The notes beneath the pieces were generated by a model, which saw nothing but the letters and a program-made list of their open reading frames with translations, did not search any database and was not told the origin of the DNA. From Pseudomonadota bacterium (GTDB lineage Bacteria > Desulfobacterota > Desulfobulbia > Desulfobulbales > Desulfurivibrionaceae), in contig JAHJRQ010000015.1 of the NCBI GenBank assembly GCA_018830485.1, forward strand, positions 124,001 to 188,000: a stretch of DNA of 64,000 nt, given 5' to 3'. The translations under genes and the position numbers were made by a program. Shown in pieces: positions 28,605 to 37,451 of the stretch. Numbering within the stretch: position 1 is the stretch's first letter; each line of letters starts with the position of its first letter.

Positions 28605-30275
28605 TTACTTTGCCGCAGCGCTCTTCGGCGCCATGGCCTCGGTGAGAATCCTGATCCCTTCCTGGGACTCATTCATGGACTTGTTCAGCGACTCTTTGGC
28701 CATCTCCGGATTGTGGAAGCCGTCGGAGTTCTCGGCGGTCCAGTACTCCCAGAGGATGTGCGCCTTGAGGTGCTGATCCTGGGCCTTCTTGATGGTCTCT
28801 TCAGCCACCCCGGCGTTTTTCGCCGCCACGATCTTGTCGATCAGGGCGCCCAGCCAGTATTCGGCCTTGCGCATCTTGCCCTTGATATGGGCCTTAATTG
28901 ATTCGATGGCGTATTTGGCCTCCTCCTCGGTCCACTTCGGATGGCACTTCAGACAGGTTTCCTTCAACATCACCTTCGGGGTGACGGCAAAGTGGGAGGT
29001 ATAGACCTTGCCGGACTTGTTCTTCATCTTCGGGGTATGGCAGGAATCACAGCCCACCCCGGCCTTGGCGTGCTTGGAATTATAGTAGGATTCGGTCTCG
29101 GGATGCTGCCCCTTCCAGAGCAGCCCGCCGGTGAGGGCATGCTTGAAGTCGAGGAAGTTGATCTTGTTCACATAATGATCGTAGAGGCCGAACACATCCT
29201 TGTACGGGAAGTGGTTGGTCCGCCGGTCGTCCATCTTGACCGGCTTGCCGGTTTTCGGCTCGGTGCCGGGGTTGCAGTTGTACTCCACATGGCACTGGCC
29301 GCACTGCAGTCGTGAGTCGTATTTGTCGAGCAGGGCGATCTTGCGGGTGAAGCCGCGAACGCCCATGTCGATGACCTTGAAGCCGGTCCGTTTCGGATCC
29401 TTGTGCCAGAGGGTGTCGCCGTTGGGCTGGGTCAGGGCGTCGATCAGGCCGTCCCGCACGATGCGCGGTTTGGCCGCATGGGGATCATGGCAGGTAAAAC
29501 AGTTGAGCCCGTGCTCGACGTCCTTTGCCACCTCCACCACATTGGATTCCCTGGACCACTGGGCATCCGGAACCTTGTCGCCCATGTAGGCCCACTTGAG
29601 GATATGGTCCTGGGTTTTGCACTGGAGACAGACCGGATTGGCCGCGGGCGCGGTCTGAGGATTGAAGACCTTCTGTTCCTTGGTCTCGGGATGGGTATCC
29701 ACCAGGACGTCCCAGACCTTGCCCTTTTCAAAGATATAATTCCAGCCGTTCTTGGGTTGGAAGCGGCCGCCGAAGGCGCGATCCACCACGAACTGGTCGG
29801 TGAGCATATGCACATGGCTGCGGGTCAGGTTGTGCTCCTTGGTGAAGCCATGCCCGGCCATCAATTTGTCCCAGAGGGGATTGGGGGAGCGGTTGGTGAG
29901 CTGGGACTTCTCGTCCCGGGCCGGACGGTGCATGGCCTCTTTCATGAAGCTCTCGTACTGGTCCTTGTGGCACTTGCCGCAGGTCTCCCAGGCAGTACTC
30001 GTCACCGGCCTGGTCGCGGGGCCGGGATCGGCAAGATGCCGGGCAAGGCCGCTGTGGCAATTGATGCAGTTCACCTTGCCGTGCTTGCCCATGGTGTGGA
30101 GCTGCTTGACCGGCTCGTGACACTCATAGCAGGTTTCGACCTTGACAGCTTTTTCCGCCGGAGCCTTTGGCGCTGCCCCGCCCGTGCTGGCGGCGTGAGA
30201 CTCGGTGGCGAACATCCCGGCCATGGGCGCCAGGGCAAAAAGGGCCATGACCGTCACAACAGTTTTTTTGGACAT
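28605..30275 (-). CDS. Octaheme cytochrome c nitrite reductase (ammonia-forming, ONR type)
   Basis: Secreted 556-residue protein with a signal peptide (about residues 1-29, ends ESHAA). Eight haem motifs in order: CYECH 49, CINCH 70, CGKCH 99, CLQCK 216, CFTCH 259, CGQCH 325, CDSCH 409, CLKCH 441. The fourth has lysine in place of histidine, the signature of the catalytic haem in NrfA and in the octaheme enzyme of Thioalkalivibrio, where it is also the fourth. CGQCHVEYNC supplies the active-site tyrosine (332) and a cysteine two residues on (334), the pair that forms a thioether bond in that enzyme. QHPETE supplies the catalytic histidine (391). It would reduce nitrite (and possibly sulfite or hydroxylamine) to ammonia in the periplasm. 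A hydroxylamine-oxidase-family label is less fitting because that group lacks CxxCK. Confidence 0.88.
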   Translation of the reverse strand: MSKKTVVTVMALFALAPMAGMFATESHAASTGGAAPKAPAEKAVKVETCYECHEPVKQLHTMGKHGKVNCINCHSGLARHLADPGPATRPVTSTAWETCGKCHKDQYESFMKEAMHRPARDEKSQLTNRSPNPLWDKLMAGHGFTKEHNLTRSHVHMLTDQFVVDRAFGGRFQPKNGWNYIFEKGKVWDVLVDTHPETKEQKVFNPQTAPAANPVCLQCKTQDHILKWAYMGDKVPDAQWSRESNVVEVAKDVEHGLNCFTCHDPHAAKPRIVRDGLIDALTQPNGDTLWHKDPKRTGFKVIDMGVRGFTRKIALLDKYDSRLQCGQCHVEYNCNPGTEPKTGKPVKMDDRRTNHFPYKDVFGLYDHYVNKINFLDFKHALTGGLLWKGQHPETESYYNSKHAKAGVGCDSCHTPKMKNKSGKVYTSHFAVTPKVMLKETCLKCHPKWTEEEAKYAIESIKAHIKGKMRKAEYWLGALIDKIVAAKNAGVAEETIKKAQDQHLKAHILWEYWTAENSDGFHNPEMAKESLNKSMNESQEGIRILTEAMAPKSAAAK

Positions 30276-30516
30276 CTGTTTCCTCCTCCGTTTCTTTGTA
30301 TTTCAGCGAAAAGCCACGGTGCCGGTCTTCCGGCCAGCATGTTCCGTCCCTTGTTTTCCTCTCACATTCAGCATACAGAAAACATCCGTAAATGTGCTGT
30401 TAATGGAAGTAAAGATTCGGTAAATTTTTTGCGGTTCGCGCAGAAATACAAGGCGGTCTCTGCCCGGAAAATGGGGCTGAGAAGAAGAAAATCAGCAACA
30501 AGTGGCGCGGCAGGGA

Positions 30517-31299
30517 TCAGCCGTGGAGGACAAACCGGACAAACAGCAGAAGAATCTCCTGCCGGAAAAAAAGATAGAGCAGGGCAGCGATGGCCAGGAA
30601 CGGCCCGTAGGGGATGACTGTCTTGCCGCCCTTGCGCTGTTTGATCATGGCTCCGACGCCCGCCACCGTGCCCAGCAGCGAGCTGCCGAACACCACAAAG
30701 GGCAGCGCTTGCCAGCCCAGAAAAGCGCCGATCATGGCCAGCAGCTTGATATCGCCCCCGCCCATGCCTTCCCGTTTGGTGAGCAGGTAATAGACCAGGG
30801 CGACCAGATAAAAACTCCCGCCACCGAAGAGAATCCCCAATCCGGCGTCCTGCCAGGCGACGAACGGATTGACAAAGGAGAGGCCAAACCCGAGAACGAT
30901 GCCGGGTAGGCTGATCACATCGGGAATGATCTGATGCTGAAAATCGATGAAAATGACCGCGATCAGGGCGGCGCAAAAAAGAAAATAGATGGGGAAAAGA
31001 ATGGTGGGGCCGAAATGGAGATACAGCGCCAGGGCCATGAGCGCCGTGGCCCCCTCCACCAGGGGGTAGCGCCAGGAGATCCGCACCCCGCACTGCCGGC
31101 ATCTGCCGCGCAGCAGCAGAAAACTCAGCAAAGGGATGTTGTCGTACCAGGCGATGGACTTTTTGCAGACCGGGCAATGGGAGGGGGGGAAAACCACGGA
31201 CCCCCCTTCCTCGGGCAGCCGCACAATGACCACGTTGAGAAAGCTGCCGACCAACGCCCCGAACAGGGCGGCAAAAAAAGAAAGCGTATGCTCAACCAT
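30517..31299 (-). CDS. pilD: Type IV prepilin peptidase PilD
   Basis: Inner-membrane aspartic protease that cleaves prepilin leaders and N-methylates the new N-terminus. Residues 40-75 hold the zinc-binding pair CPVC and CRQC around SIAWYDNIPLLSFLLLRGR, and the two catalytic aspartates lie in FIDFQHQIIPD and GGGDIK. 260 residues with about seven membrane helices. It stands alone, divergent from the gene at 31556; no pilin genes are in view. Confidence 0.96.
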   Translation of the reverse strand: MVEHTLSFFAALFGALVGSFLNVVIVRLPEEGGSVVFPPSHCPVCKKSIAWYDNIPLLSFLLLRGRCRQCGVRISWRYPLVEGATALMALALYLHFGPTILFPIYFLFCAALIAVIFIDFQHQIIPDVISLPGIVLGFGLSFVNPFVAWQDAGLGILFGGGSFYLVALVYYLLTKREGMGGGDIKLLAMIGAFLGWQALPFVVFGSSLLGTVAGVGAMIKQRKGGKTVIPYGPFLAIAALLYLFFRQEILLLFVRFVLHG

Positions 31300-31354
31300 G
31301 CGTCGTGTTTCCTTGCGTCAACGGCTTGGGAGGAAGCCGCCGCGTAACTGCCTG

Positions 31355-31384
31355 TTGCCAAACCACGAAAATTTCTGCTATAGT
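31355..31384 (+). promoter_or_regulatory. Candidate promoter upstream of the 31556 gene
   Basis: TTGCCA (31355-31360), an 18-base spacer, TATAGT (31379-31384). Good elements with slightly long spacing. Confidence 0.35.
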
Positions 31385-31555
31385 ACCCTAGAAAATTTCC
31401 AGTCACAATAGGGCATTACCCCAGCTTGACCTGAAAAGATCATCCCGCCCCTGACAGGAATGGATGCAATAGCACGAGAAAAGACCGGCGCGCACAAATC
31501 CGCGCAGGCCCTTCTCCCTCCCTAGTATAAAGCCCATGGCCGTGGAGTATTACCG

Positions 31556-32593
31556 GTGATTCTTTCCCTCGACGATTCCATTCAGAAACTGAAAACAGAG
31601 ATCCTTTCCCAGGACTGGAGCCTGTCGCCAAAAAAAATAGAGCCCCTGCAGGCGGCCTTTACCTGCCTGAAAAACCGCTTCAATACACGGAAAAACGCCT
31701 TGGCCATCCTGACCATGGCGGACAGCATTCTCCTCTATGCCCAGAAGCGGCAAGGCCGGATCCCCCCTGAGTTTATCGACTTCCTCAAGGAAACCATGGC
31801 CCATGTGGTCAACATGTATGAGGACGCCAAATTCGATCCGGACAGGGATGCCGAGGTGTTCAAGCGTGTGTATGGCAAGTTTGCCAAGCTCAAGGAGAAG
31901 GTGGCCGCAGAAAAGAGCGGGGAGCCCGCACCGGCTGGCTCCCCGGCAGAACCGCCCGCCGACTTGGAGCCTTGGGAAGAGCCGATCTCCCTGGAGGACG
32001 CGGCGCCGCATCCTGCCCGGCGGAAAACCGGGCACAACCCAGCAGGCAGGGTTCCCGGCAAGTCCGCGCCCAAGGTCGCGGAGCCGAAACCCCTGCCGAT
32101 CCAGCCCGGAGACATGATCCGCCCCATCACCGTCGGCAGGATGTCCCTGGCCATTGCCGAGGAACACATCGCCCTCATCAAGCCCCTCTCCTCAAAGAAG
32201 AGGAAAAAATACATCCACAGCAGCCAGATTCCCCTGAAAGACCTGGGAGGCTGGTTTGGCCGCCTCTCGGGCCGGATGCAAGGCTCCCTCGCCCTGCTCA
32301 AAAACAGCAAGCTGAAAAAGCTTATCCTTCCCCTCGTGGTCCCAAGGGGCATGACCCTTGCGGATATCCCCGACGAAGAAGCCGCCATGCTGGTGGTGGT
32401 GAGCAACGGCAACTGGCACGGGGTTATCCTCTGCCGCGCCATTGAAACGCAAGCAATCCCGCTGCTCTCCCTGACGCGGGCAAAAAACGGCGACATTGTC
32501 GGACCGGCCCGACTTGGCGAAGACCGGGAATTGCAACTGCTGAACATCAGCCAGTTGCTCGAACGGGAGGGTTTTCTCTTCATGCCGGAGTAA
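31556..32593 (+). CDS. Unknown two-part protein, C-terminal half CheW-like at best
   Basis: 345 residues, no named family recognised. Residues 1-120 are helical and charged (LKTEILSQDWSLSPKKIEPL, FLKETMAHVVNMYEDAKF). About 125-185 is a proline- and alanine-rich linker. About 185-345 is a beta-rich domain (PITVGRMSLAIAEEHIALIK, KKLILPLVVPRGM, AAMLVVVSNGNWHGVILCRA) whose order loosely recalls CheW adaptor domains; I cannot confirm this. The start is GTG at 31556 with GGAG 9 bases upstream. The PilZ gene follows 35 bases later, hinting at a role in motility or c-di-GMP signalling. Confidence 0.6.
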   Translation: MILSLDDSIQKLKTEILSQDWSLSPKKIEPLQAAFTCLKNRFNTRKNALAILTMADSILLYAQKRQGRIPPEFIDFLKETMAHVVNMYEDAKFDPDRDAEVFKRVYGKFAKLKEKVAAEKSGEPAPAGSPAEPPADLEPWEEPISLEDAAPHPARRKTGHNPAGRVPGKSAPKVAEPKPLPIQPGDMIRPITVGRMSLAIAEEHIALIKPLSSKKRKKYIHSSQIPLKDLGGWFGRLSGRMQGSLALLKNSKLKKLILPLVVPRGMTLADIPDEEAAMLVVVSNGNWHGVILCRAIETQAIPLLSLTRAKNGDIVGPARLGEDRELQLLNISQLLEREGFLFMPE

Positions 32594-32628
32594 CAGGCGG
32601 CCAGACCGCAGGACAAGAGGATGCAACC

Positions 32629-33006
32629 ATGAAAAACAAACGCAAAAACACTCGGGTGCCGTTTCAGGTCGTCATCGGTCTGGACTTTCCGGATCAAAGC
32701 CACGCGGAGTGCGAAACCGCAGACCTGAGCCTCAAAGGAGTATTCGTGCTCGGCGTTACCGGGCACAAGCTCGGCGAAAACTGCCTGGTTTCCTTGCGGC
32801 TGCTGGGCTCAACCAGCCACCTGACCCTGAAAATGAAGGGCACGGTTGTGCGGGTGGAAGAAGATGGGCTGGCCCTGCACTTTTACGAGATGGATCTGGA
32901 CAGCTTTTTTCATCTCAAGAACATCCTCTACTACAACAGCGAAGATCCGGACGTGCTGGACGAAGAGCTTTCCACGCAAATCGAGAATTTCCAAGACCCG
33001 CAATGA
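32629..33006 (+). CDS. PilZ-domain (c-di-GMP binding) protein
   Basis: 125 residues. The N-terminal KRKNTRVPFQVVI supplies a basic R-x3-R-like patch and CETADLSLKGVFVLG the D-x-S-x-x-G motif that bind c-di-GMP in PilZ domains. The rest (SLRLLGSTSHLTLKMKGTVV and LALHFYEMD) is the PilZ beta-barrel, with an acidic helical tail. Paired with the unknown gene upstream. Confidence 0.78.
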   Translation: MKNKRKNTRVPFQVVIGLDFPDQSHAECETADLSLKGVFVLGVTGHKLGENCLVSLRLLGSTSHLTLKMKGTVVRVEEDGLALHFYEMDLDSFFHLKNILYYNSEDPDVLDEELSTQIENFQDPQ

Positions 33007-33124
33007 CGGTCATTCATCATTTTTTTGCTCTATCCCGGCGCTGAATTCCTTTTTACTTTGCACCGGTTGTTGCTCTGCGTTATTTTTCATTTTTACGAAC
33101 ACCACCTTTGCTGCGGAATGAACC

Positions 33125-33424
33125 ATGGCGATCATGCAGTTGAACATCATCCCCCTGGGCACCCAAACCCCAAGCGTGGGGAAATACGTGGCCGATGTCC
33201 AGGAGGTATTGCGCAGGGAAGGCGTCCCCCATGAACTGACCGACATGGGGACGATCATCGAGGGCGAGCCCCAGGCGCTTTTTGCCCTGGCCGCCCGCCT
33301 GCATGCGCTGCCCTTCGCCGGCGGGGTGCAACGGGTCGTAACCCAACTGGTCCTCGACGAACGGCGCGACAAGGATGTGACGCTGGGCGATAAGACCGCT
33401 GCGGTCCAGGCCCGCCTCGCCTGA
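33125..33424 (+). CDS. MTH1187/UPF0045-type thiamine-binding protein
   Basis: 99 residues. Features of the family: MQLNIIPLGTQTPSVGKYVA, LTDMGTIIEGE and the late VQRVVTQLVLDERRDKD. The family has a ferredoxin-like fold and binds thiamine or its precursors as tetramers. Here it is followed at 24 bases by a CXXC mini-protein and a NapH-like protein. Confidence 0.82.
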   Translation: MAIMQLNIIPLGTQTPSVGKYVADVQEVLRREGVPHELTDMGTIIEGEPQALFALAARLHALPFAGGVQRVVTQLVLDERRDKDVTLGDKTAAVQARLA

Positions 33425-33448
33425 AAATAATCCTTGGATGAAACTTCC

Positions 33449-33619
33449 ATGAAACAGACCACCCGCGAAGCCCGCACAAAAAGAACCCTCCGCAAAACGC
33501 CCTTTGTGGTGATCACCGCCTTTCTCCTCCTCTGGCTGATCGGCGTCGCCACCGGGGAACCGGCCCGGGTTCTGGAGCAGGCCCTCCAGGTCTGCCTGAG
33601 CTGCATAGGGATAGGCTGA
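33449..33619 (+). CDS. CXXC-motif mini membrane protein (CD1871A-like)
   Basis: 56 residues from the ATG at 33449. One membrane helix (PFVVITAFLLLWLIGVATG) and a C-terminal LEQALQVCLSCIGIG, the CxxC-IGIG ending of the CD1871A-type small proteins that occur next to NapH-like ferredoxins. A TTG at 33434 would add five residues but lacks a ribosome binding site. The stop is one base before the next start, so it is co-translated with the ferredoxin and probably works with it. Confidence 0.75.
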   Translation: MKQTTREARTKRTLRKTPFVVITAFLLLWLIGVATGEPARVLEQALQVCLSCIGIG

Positions 33620-33620
33620 G

Positions 33621-34514
33621 ATGGAAGCCGCCCGCAAATGGATTCAGGTGATCGTCGCACTTCTCACCAACGGCTCCTGGTCCTTCCCCTTCACCAAAAC
33701 CCTCTACCAGGGTCCGCTCAAGGTCATCTGCGCGCCCGGCTTGAACTGCTACTCCTGCCCGGCGGCCACCACCTACTGCCCCATGGGCTCGATCCAGCAA
33801 CTGCTGGGCGGGTTGCGCTTCGCCCTGGAAAACGGTCAGTACTATTTCGGCTTTTCAGTGCTCGGCTCCATCGGCGTGCTCGGCGGCTTGCTCGGCAGGA
33901 TGATCTGCGGCTGGGCCTGTCCCTTCGGCTTTATCCAGGAACTGCTGCACAAGATCCCCTCGCGGAAATTCGGGATCCCTCGCTTGCTTTCCCACGGCAA
34001 ATACATATTCCTGCTCCTCTTTGTCGTGGTGCTGCCGCTGGTGCTTGTTGACGAATTCGGCTCCGGCAGCCCCTGGTTCTGCAAGTTCGTCTGCCCGGCC
34101 GGCACCCTGGAAGCCGGCATTCCCATGCTCCTGCTCCAGCCCAATCTGCGCAGCACCCTCGGCCTGCTTTTTCTCAACAAGTTCGTGATCATGCTCCTTT
34201 TTCTTACCTGGGCCGTCTTTTCCAGCCGTCCCTTTTGCCGAACCGCCTGCCCCCTGGGCGCTTTTTACGCGCTCTTCAGCAAGGTCCGCCTGATCAAGCT
34301 GCACCTCGATGAAACCAAATGCACCAATTGCAAAGCCTGCCACCATGTCTGCCCCATGGGGGTCAAATTCAATGAATCCCCCAATGACCCCGAGTGCATC
34401 ACCTGCCTGGCCTGCATGAACAAAGCCTGCCAGTTTGACGCCATCTCCCTGGAAATAGGCGGTATTCCCCTGGCCGTGCCGGACAGGGGACTGTCCCCTG
34501 CCAGTAAACCGTAA
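33621..34514 (+). CDS. NapH-like membrane 4Fe-4S protein
   Basis: 297 residues. About five membrane segments with conserved cysteine pairs at the membrane face (CGWACPFGFIQELLHKIP and CKFVCPAGTLEAGIP, also CRTACPLGAFYALFSK), then two ferredoxin motifs at the C-terminus (CTNCKACHHVCPMGV and CITCLACMNKAC). This is the NapH/RnfB-like quinol-linked electron transfer type. No Nap reductase is in view, so the partner is unknown; the CXXC protein just upstream is the best candidate. Confidence 0.9.
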   Translation: MEAARKWIQVIVALLTNGSWSFPFTKTLYQGPLKVICAPGLNCYSCPAATTYCPMGSIQQLLGGLRFALENGQYYFGFSVLGSIGVLGGLLGRMICGWACPFGFIQELLHKIPSRKFGIPRLLSHGKYIFLLLFVVVLPLVLVDEFGSGSPWFCKFVCPAGTLEAGIPMLLLQPNLRSTLGLLFLNKFVIMLLFLTWAVFSSRPFCRTACPLGAFYALFSKVRLIKLHLDETKCTNCKACHHVCPMGVKFNESPNDPECITCLACMNKACQFDAISLEIGGIPLAVPDRGLSPASKP

Positions 34515-34539
34515 CACCCCATAGCGCAAGGAGGTTTGT

Positions 34540-34977
34540 ATGATCCGGCGACTCTGTTTCGGAATCGTTTTTCTATTGTTTTTCACCTCAATGGCCCAGG
34601 CGGAAATGGTGAGCATCAGTACGACCAAGGCACGGATACGTTCCGGGCCGGGGGTGAACCATCCGATCAAGTTTGAACTGGGAACGGGGTATCCCCTGAA
34701 GGTGGTAGACCGCAAGGGCACATGGCTCAAGGTGACCGACTATGAATCGGACACGGGCTGGGTCAAGAAAACGCTGGTAAACAAAAGCCCCCATTTGATT
34801 GTCAAAACGGAAAAGACCGTCATCCGGACCGCCCCCGGAACACACCAGCGGGTTGTGGGCAATGCCATGCGCGGCGTGGTGTTGCGGACTCTCAAACATC
34901 AAAAGGGCTGGGTCAAGATCAAGCACGAATCCGGCCTCATCGGCTGGATTCAACGCGATACGCTCTGGGGGTGGTAA
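34540..34977 (+). CDS. Secreted protein with two SH3 domains
   Basis: 145 residues: signal peptide (LCFGIVFLLFFTSMAQA) then two bacterial SH3 repeats, STTKARIRSGPGVNHP to TGWVKKTLV, and TEKTVIRTAPGTHQR to IGWIQRDTL. Such domains bind peptidoglycan or proteins in the periplasm. Ribosome binding site AAGGAGGTTTGT. It follows the NapH-like gene. Confidence 0.88.
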   Translation: MIRRLCFGIVFLLFFTSMAQAEMVSISTTKARIRSGPGVNHPIKFELGTGYPLKVVDRKGTWLKVTDYESDTGWVKKTLVNKSPHLIVKTEKTVIRTAPGTHQRVVGNAMRGVVLRTLKHQKGWVKIKHESGLIGWIQRDTLWGW

Positions 34978-35044
34978 GCCCTCTGCCGCGTAAACCCTGC
35001 GACTCGAGTCCCATCTTTATCACTCCGCGCATCCAGGCAGATCC

Positions 35045-36451
35045 ATGAAAATTTTCCGCACCAAGACCACCACCCCGGACGATTTCGACCATACCGGCCT
35101 CCACAAATGCCTCACCGCCTTTGATCTCACCCTGCTGGGGATCGGAGCTATCATCGGCACCGGCATTTTCGTGCTCACCGGCATTGCCGCCGCCACCCAG
35201 GCAGGGCCCGCAGTGATCCTTTCCTTTGTCATCGCCGGCATCGCCTGCGCCTTCGCGGCCCTGGCCTATGCCGAACTCGCCTCCGCCGTGGGCGGTTGCG
35301 GCAGCGCCTACGGGTACAGTTACGCGGCCTTCGGCGAGTTGATCGCCTGGATCATCGGCTGGGATCTGATCCTTGAATACGGGGTGGCCACCGCCGCCGT
35401 GGCAAACGGCTGGGCCGGATACTTCAACAACGCCCTCATTGCCGTGGGCCTCTCCCTGCCGGACGCCCTGACCAAGGCCCCCTCCCTGGGCGGCATCATC
35501 AACCTGCCGGCCGCGGGCATCGTCCTGATCCTCATGGTCCTGCTCATGCTGGGCATGCGGGAGAGCGCCCGCACCAACATGGTCATGGTCTTTGTCAAGC
35601 TGCTGACCATTTCGGTGTTCATCGGGGTGGCCGTGTTCCACGTCAACCCGGAAAACTGGAGCCCGTTCATGCCCTTCGGCTGGAGCGGCGAGAGCCCGGA
35701 GGGCAAGCCCGTCGGGGTGCTGGCCGGAGCGGCCATGGTCTTCTTCGCCTATGTGGGCTTCGACGCGGTTTCCACCGCCGCCGAGGAGGCAAAAAACCCG
35801 CAGCGCGACGTGCCCTTCGGCATCATCTTTTCCCTGGTTTTTTGCACCGCCATCTACATCGTGGTCGCAGGATTGCTCACCGGGGTGGTGCCGTACACCG
35901 AGCTCAACGTGCCCTCGCCCGTGGCCCACTCCCTCCATCTGCTCGGGATCAACTGGGCCTCGGCCCTGGTGGCCACCGGGGTCATCGCCGGATTGACCAC
36001 GGTGATGCTCGTCCTCTATTACGGGTTGACCAGGGTCCTCTTCGCCATGTCCCGCGACGGCCTGATACCGCCGTTTTTCGCCCTGGTCCACCCAAAAACC
36101 AAGACGCCGGTGCGGGTCATCGGACTCTGCGGCCTGATCATCTCCCTGATCGCAGGCTTCATCCCCCTGGGCGAGCTGGCAGAGCTGGTGAATATCGGCA
36201 CCCTGGCCGCTTTTGTCCTGGTATGCCTGGGGGTGGTCGTCCTGCGCATCAGGCAGCCGCACCTGCACCGGCCCTTCAAGAACCCGCTCAACCCGGTGTT
36301 CCCGCTGCTCGGCGCTTTCTCCTGCGCCGGGCTCATGGCTTTTTTGCCCTGGGTTACCTGGGTGCGTTTCGCAATCTGGCTGGCAATCGGGGTAGTGGTC
36401 TATTTCGCCTACTCGATCCGCCACAGCAAGCTGAGAGATCAAGACAATTGA
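35045..36451 (+). CDS. APC-family amino acid permease (cationic-type)
   Basis: 468 residues, about twelve membrane helices. Family motifs: LLGIGAIIGTGIFVLTGIAA near residue 30 (unwound helix 1), AYAELASAVGGCGSAYGYSY and FFAYVGFDAVSTAAEEAKNP (helix 6 region). Closest in layout to the CAT/YfnA group of amino acid/proton symporters. Substrate not determinable from sequence. Confidence 0.92.
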   Translation: MKIFRTKTTTPDDFDHTGLHKCLTAFDLTLLGIGAIIGTGIFVLTGIAAATQAGPAVILSFVIAGIACAFAALAYAELASAVGGCGSAYGYSYAAFGELIAWIIGWDLILEYGVATAAVANGWAGYFNNALIAVGLSLPDALTKAPSLGGIINLPAAGIVLILMVLLMLGMRESARTNMVMVFVKLLTISVFIGVAVFHVNPENWSPFMPFGWSGESPEGKPVGVLAGAAMVFFAYVGFDAVSTAAEEAKNPQRDVPFGIIFSLVFCTAIYIVVAGLLTGVVPYTELNVPSPVAHSLHLLGINWASALVATGVIAGLTTVMLVLYYGLTRVLFAMSRDGLIPPFFALVHPKTKTPVRVIGLCGLIISLIAGFIPLGELAELVNIGTLAAFVLVCLGVVVLRIRQPHLHRPFKNPLNPVFPLLGAFSCAGLMAFLPWVTWVRFAIWLAIGVVVYFAYSIRHSKLRDQDN

Positions 36452-36477
36452 TTGCATCCGGATGCCAGGAACGCCCC

Positions 36478-37320
36478 ATGTTCTTTCGCGCCTGCCTCCT
36501 TGTTTTCTGCCTGCTGACACTGTCCGGCTGCGAAAACACCGACCTGCAACTGGCCACGGAGGCAGGCCTTGACGCAATCCAGGCCGTCACCCTCACCGAC
36601 CGGGACGTGCAGCATCTTGCCCAGCAGGCATCCCTCCAGAGCGACGGCAAAAATCATCTGGCGCCTCCCGACTCCAAATATGCCCGGAGGCTCGCACGTC
36701 TTACCGGTCCGCACCTTGATGCGGACGGCTTTCGCTTCACCTGCAAGGTCTATCTTTCCCCGGAGATCAACGCCTTTGCCATGGCGGACGGAACCATCCG
36801 CATTTACAGCGGCCTTATGGACATGCTGGACGACGGGGAGCTGCGCTTTGTCATCGGCCATGAGATGGGCCATGTGGTGCGGTACCATATCCGCAAAAAG
36901 CTGCAGCTTGCCTATGCGGCCAGCGCCCTGCGCAAAGGCATCGCCTCCCAGGCCGGCACAGCCGGCGCCATCGCCGCCTCCCAGCTCGGAGGATTTACGG
37001 AGCTCCTGGTGAACGCCCAGTTCTCCCAACAGGAAGAGCGGGAGGCGGATGACTACGGCGCCGATTTCCTGGAGCGCCGGGGATACGACCGGAAACCAGC
37101 GATCTCGGCCCTGCGGAAACTGGCCACCCTGGGCAATGACCACTCCTTTCTGGCCAGCCATCCTGCTCCGGGCGTCCGGGCCGACCGCCTGGAAAAAGGA
37201 CCGGCAGCCCCGGCGGAAACCGGCCAGACCATCGCCACTCTCCTGACGCGCCTCCGGCTGCTGGTTCTGTCGCTGTATGCACACCTGAAGACGCTGCTCC
37301 CCATCCCGCATTCCCTCTAA
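36478..37320 (+). CDS. M48-family lipoprotein metalloprotease (LoiP/YggG-like)
   Basis: 280 residues from the ATG at 36478, which gives a lipoprotein signal with lipobox LLTLSGC (Cys 18). The zinc protease motif is HEMGH in FVIGHEMGHVVRYH, with the third ligand in QQEEREADDYGADFLE. Domain order and size match the LoiP/YggG periplasmic proteases that degrade misfolded outer-membrane proteins. It is 27 bases after the permease gene. Confidence 0.9.
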   Translation: MFFRACLLVFCLLTLSGCENTDLQLATEAGLDAIQAVTLTDRDVQHLAQQASLQSDGKNHLAPPDSKYARRLARLTGPHLDADGFRFTCKVYLSPEINAFAMADGTIRIYSGLMDMLDDGELRFVIGHEMGHVVRYHIRKKLQLAYAASALRKGIASQAGTAGAIAASQLGGFTELLVNAQFSQQEEREADDYGADFLERRGYDRKPAISALRKLATLGNDHSFLASHPAPGVRADRLEKGPAAPAETGQTIATLLTRLRLLVLSLYAHLKTLLPIPHSL

Positions 37321-37387
37321 AATTCCAGTGCCGCCATATTTTTCCCTGCGACTTTTTGTCACATTCCCAAACCGTTTCCCCGATGGT

Positions 37388-37415
37388 ACCACAATGTAAC
37401 ATGTCACATTGTGGT
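37388..37415 (+). promoter_or_regulatory. 28-base palindrome upstream of the split-Soret gene
   Basis: ACCACAATGT (37388-37397) and ACATTGTGGT (37406-37415) are perfect 10-base arms around AACATGTC. Within it, TGTAAC-AT-GTCACA is itself near-palindromic, reminiscent of CRP/FNR-family sites. The half TGTCACATT is repeated near 37356-37364. Likely operator about 100 bases before the gene. Confidence 0.6.
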
Positions 37416-37451
37416 TGTCGGCGGGTGCGCATGGACCGCGCCCGCACAACG

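Noticed and set aside
28605-30275. Reading the multihaem gene as pentahaem NrfA or hydroxylamine oxidase
   Set aside because: Eight haem motifs with CxxCK at the fourth position and a Tyr-x-Cys pair fit the octaheme nitrite reductase better.
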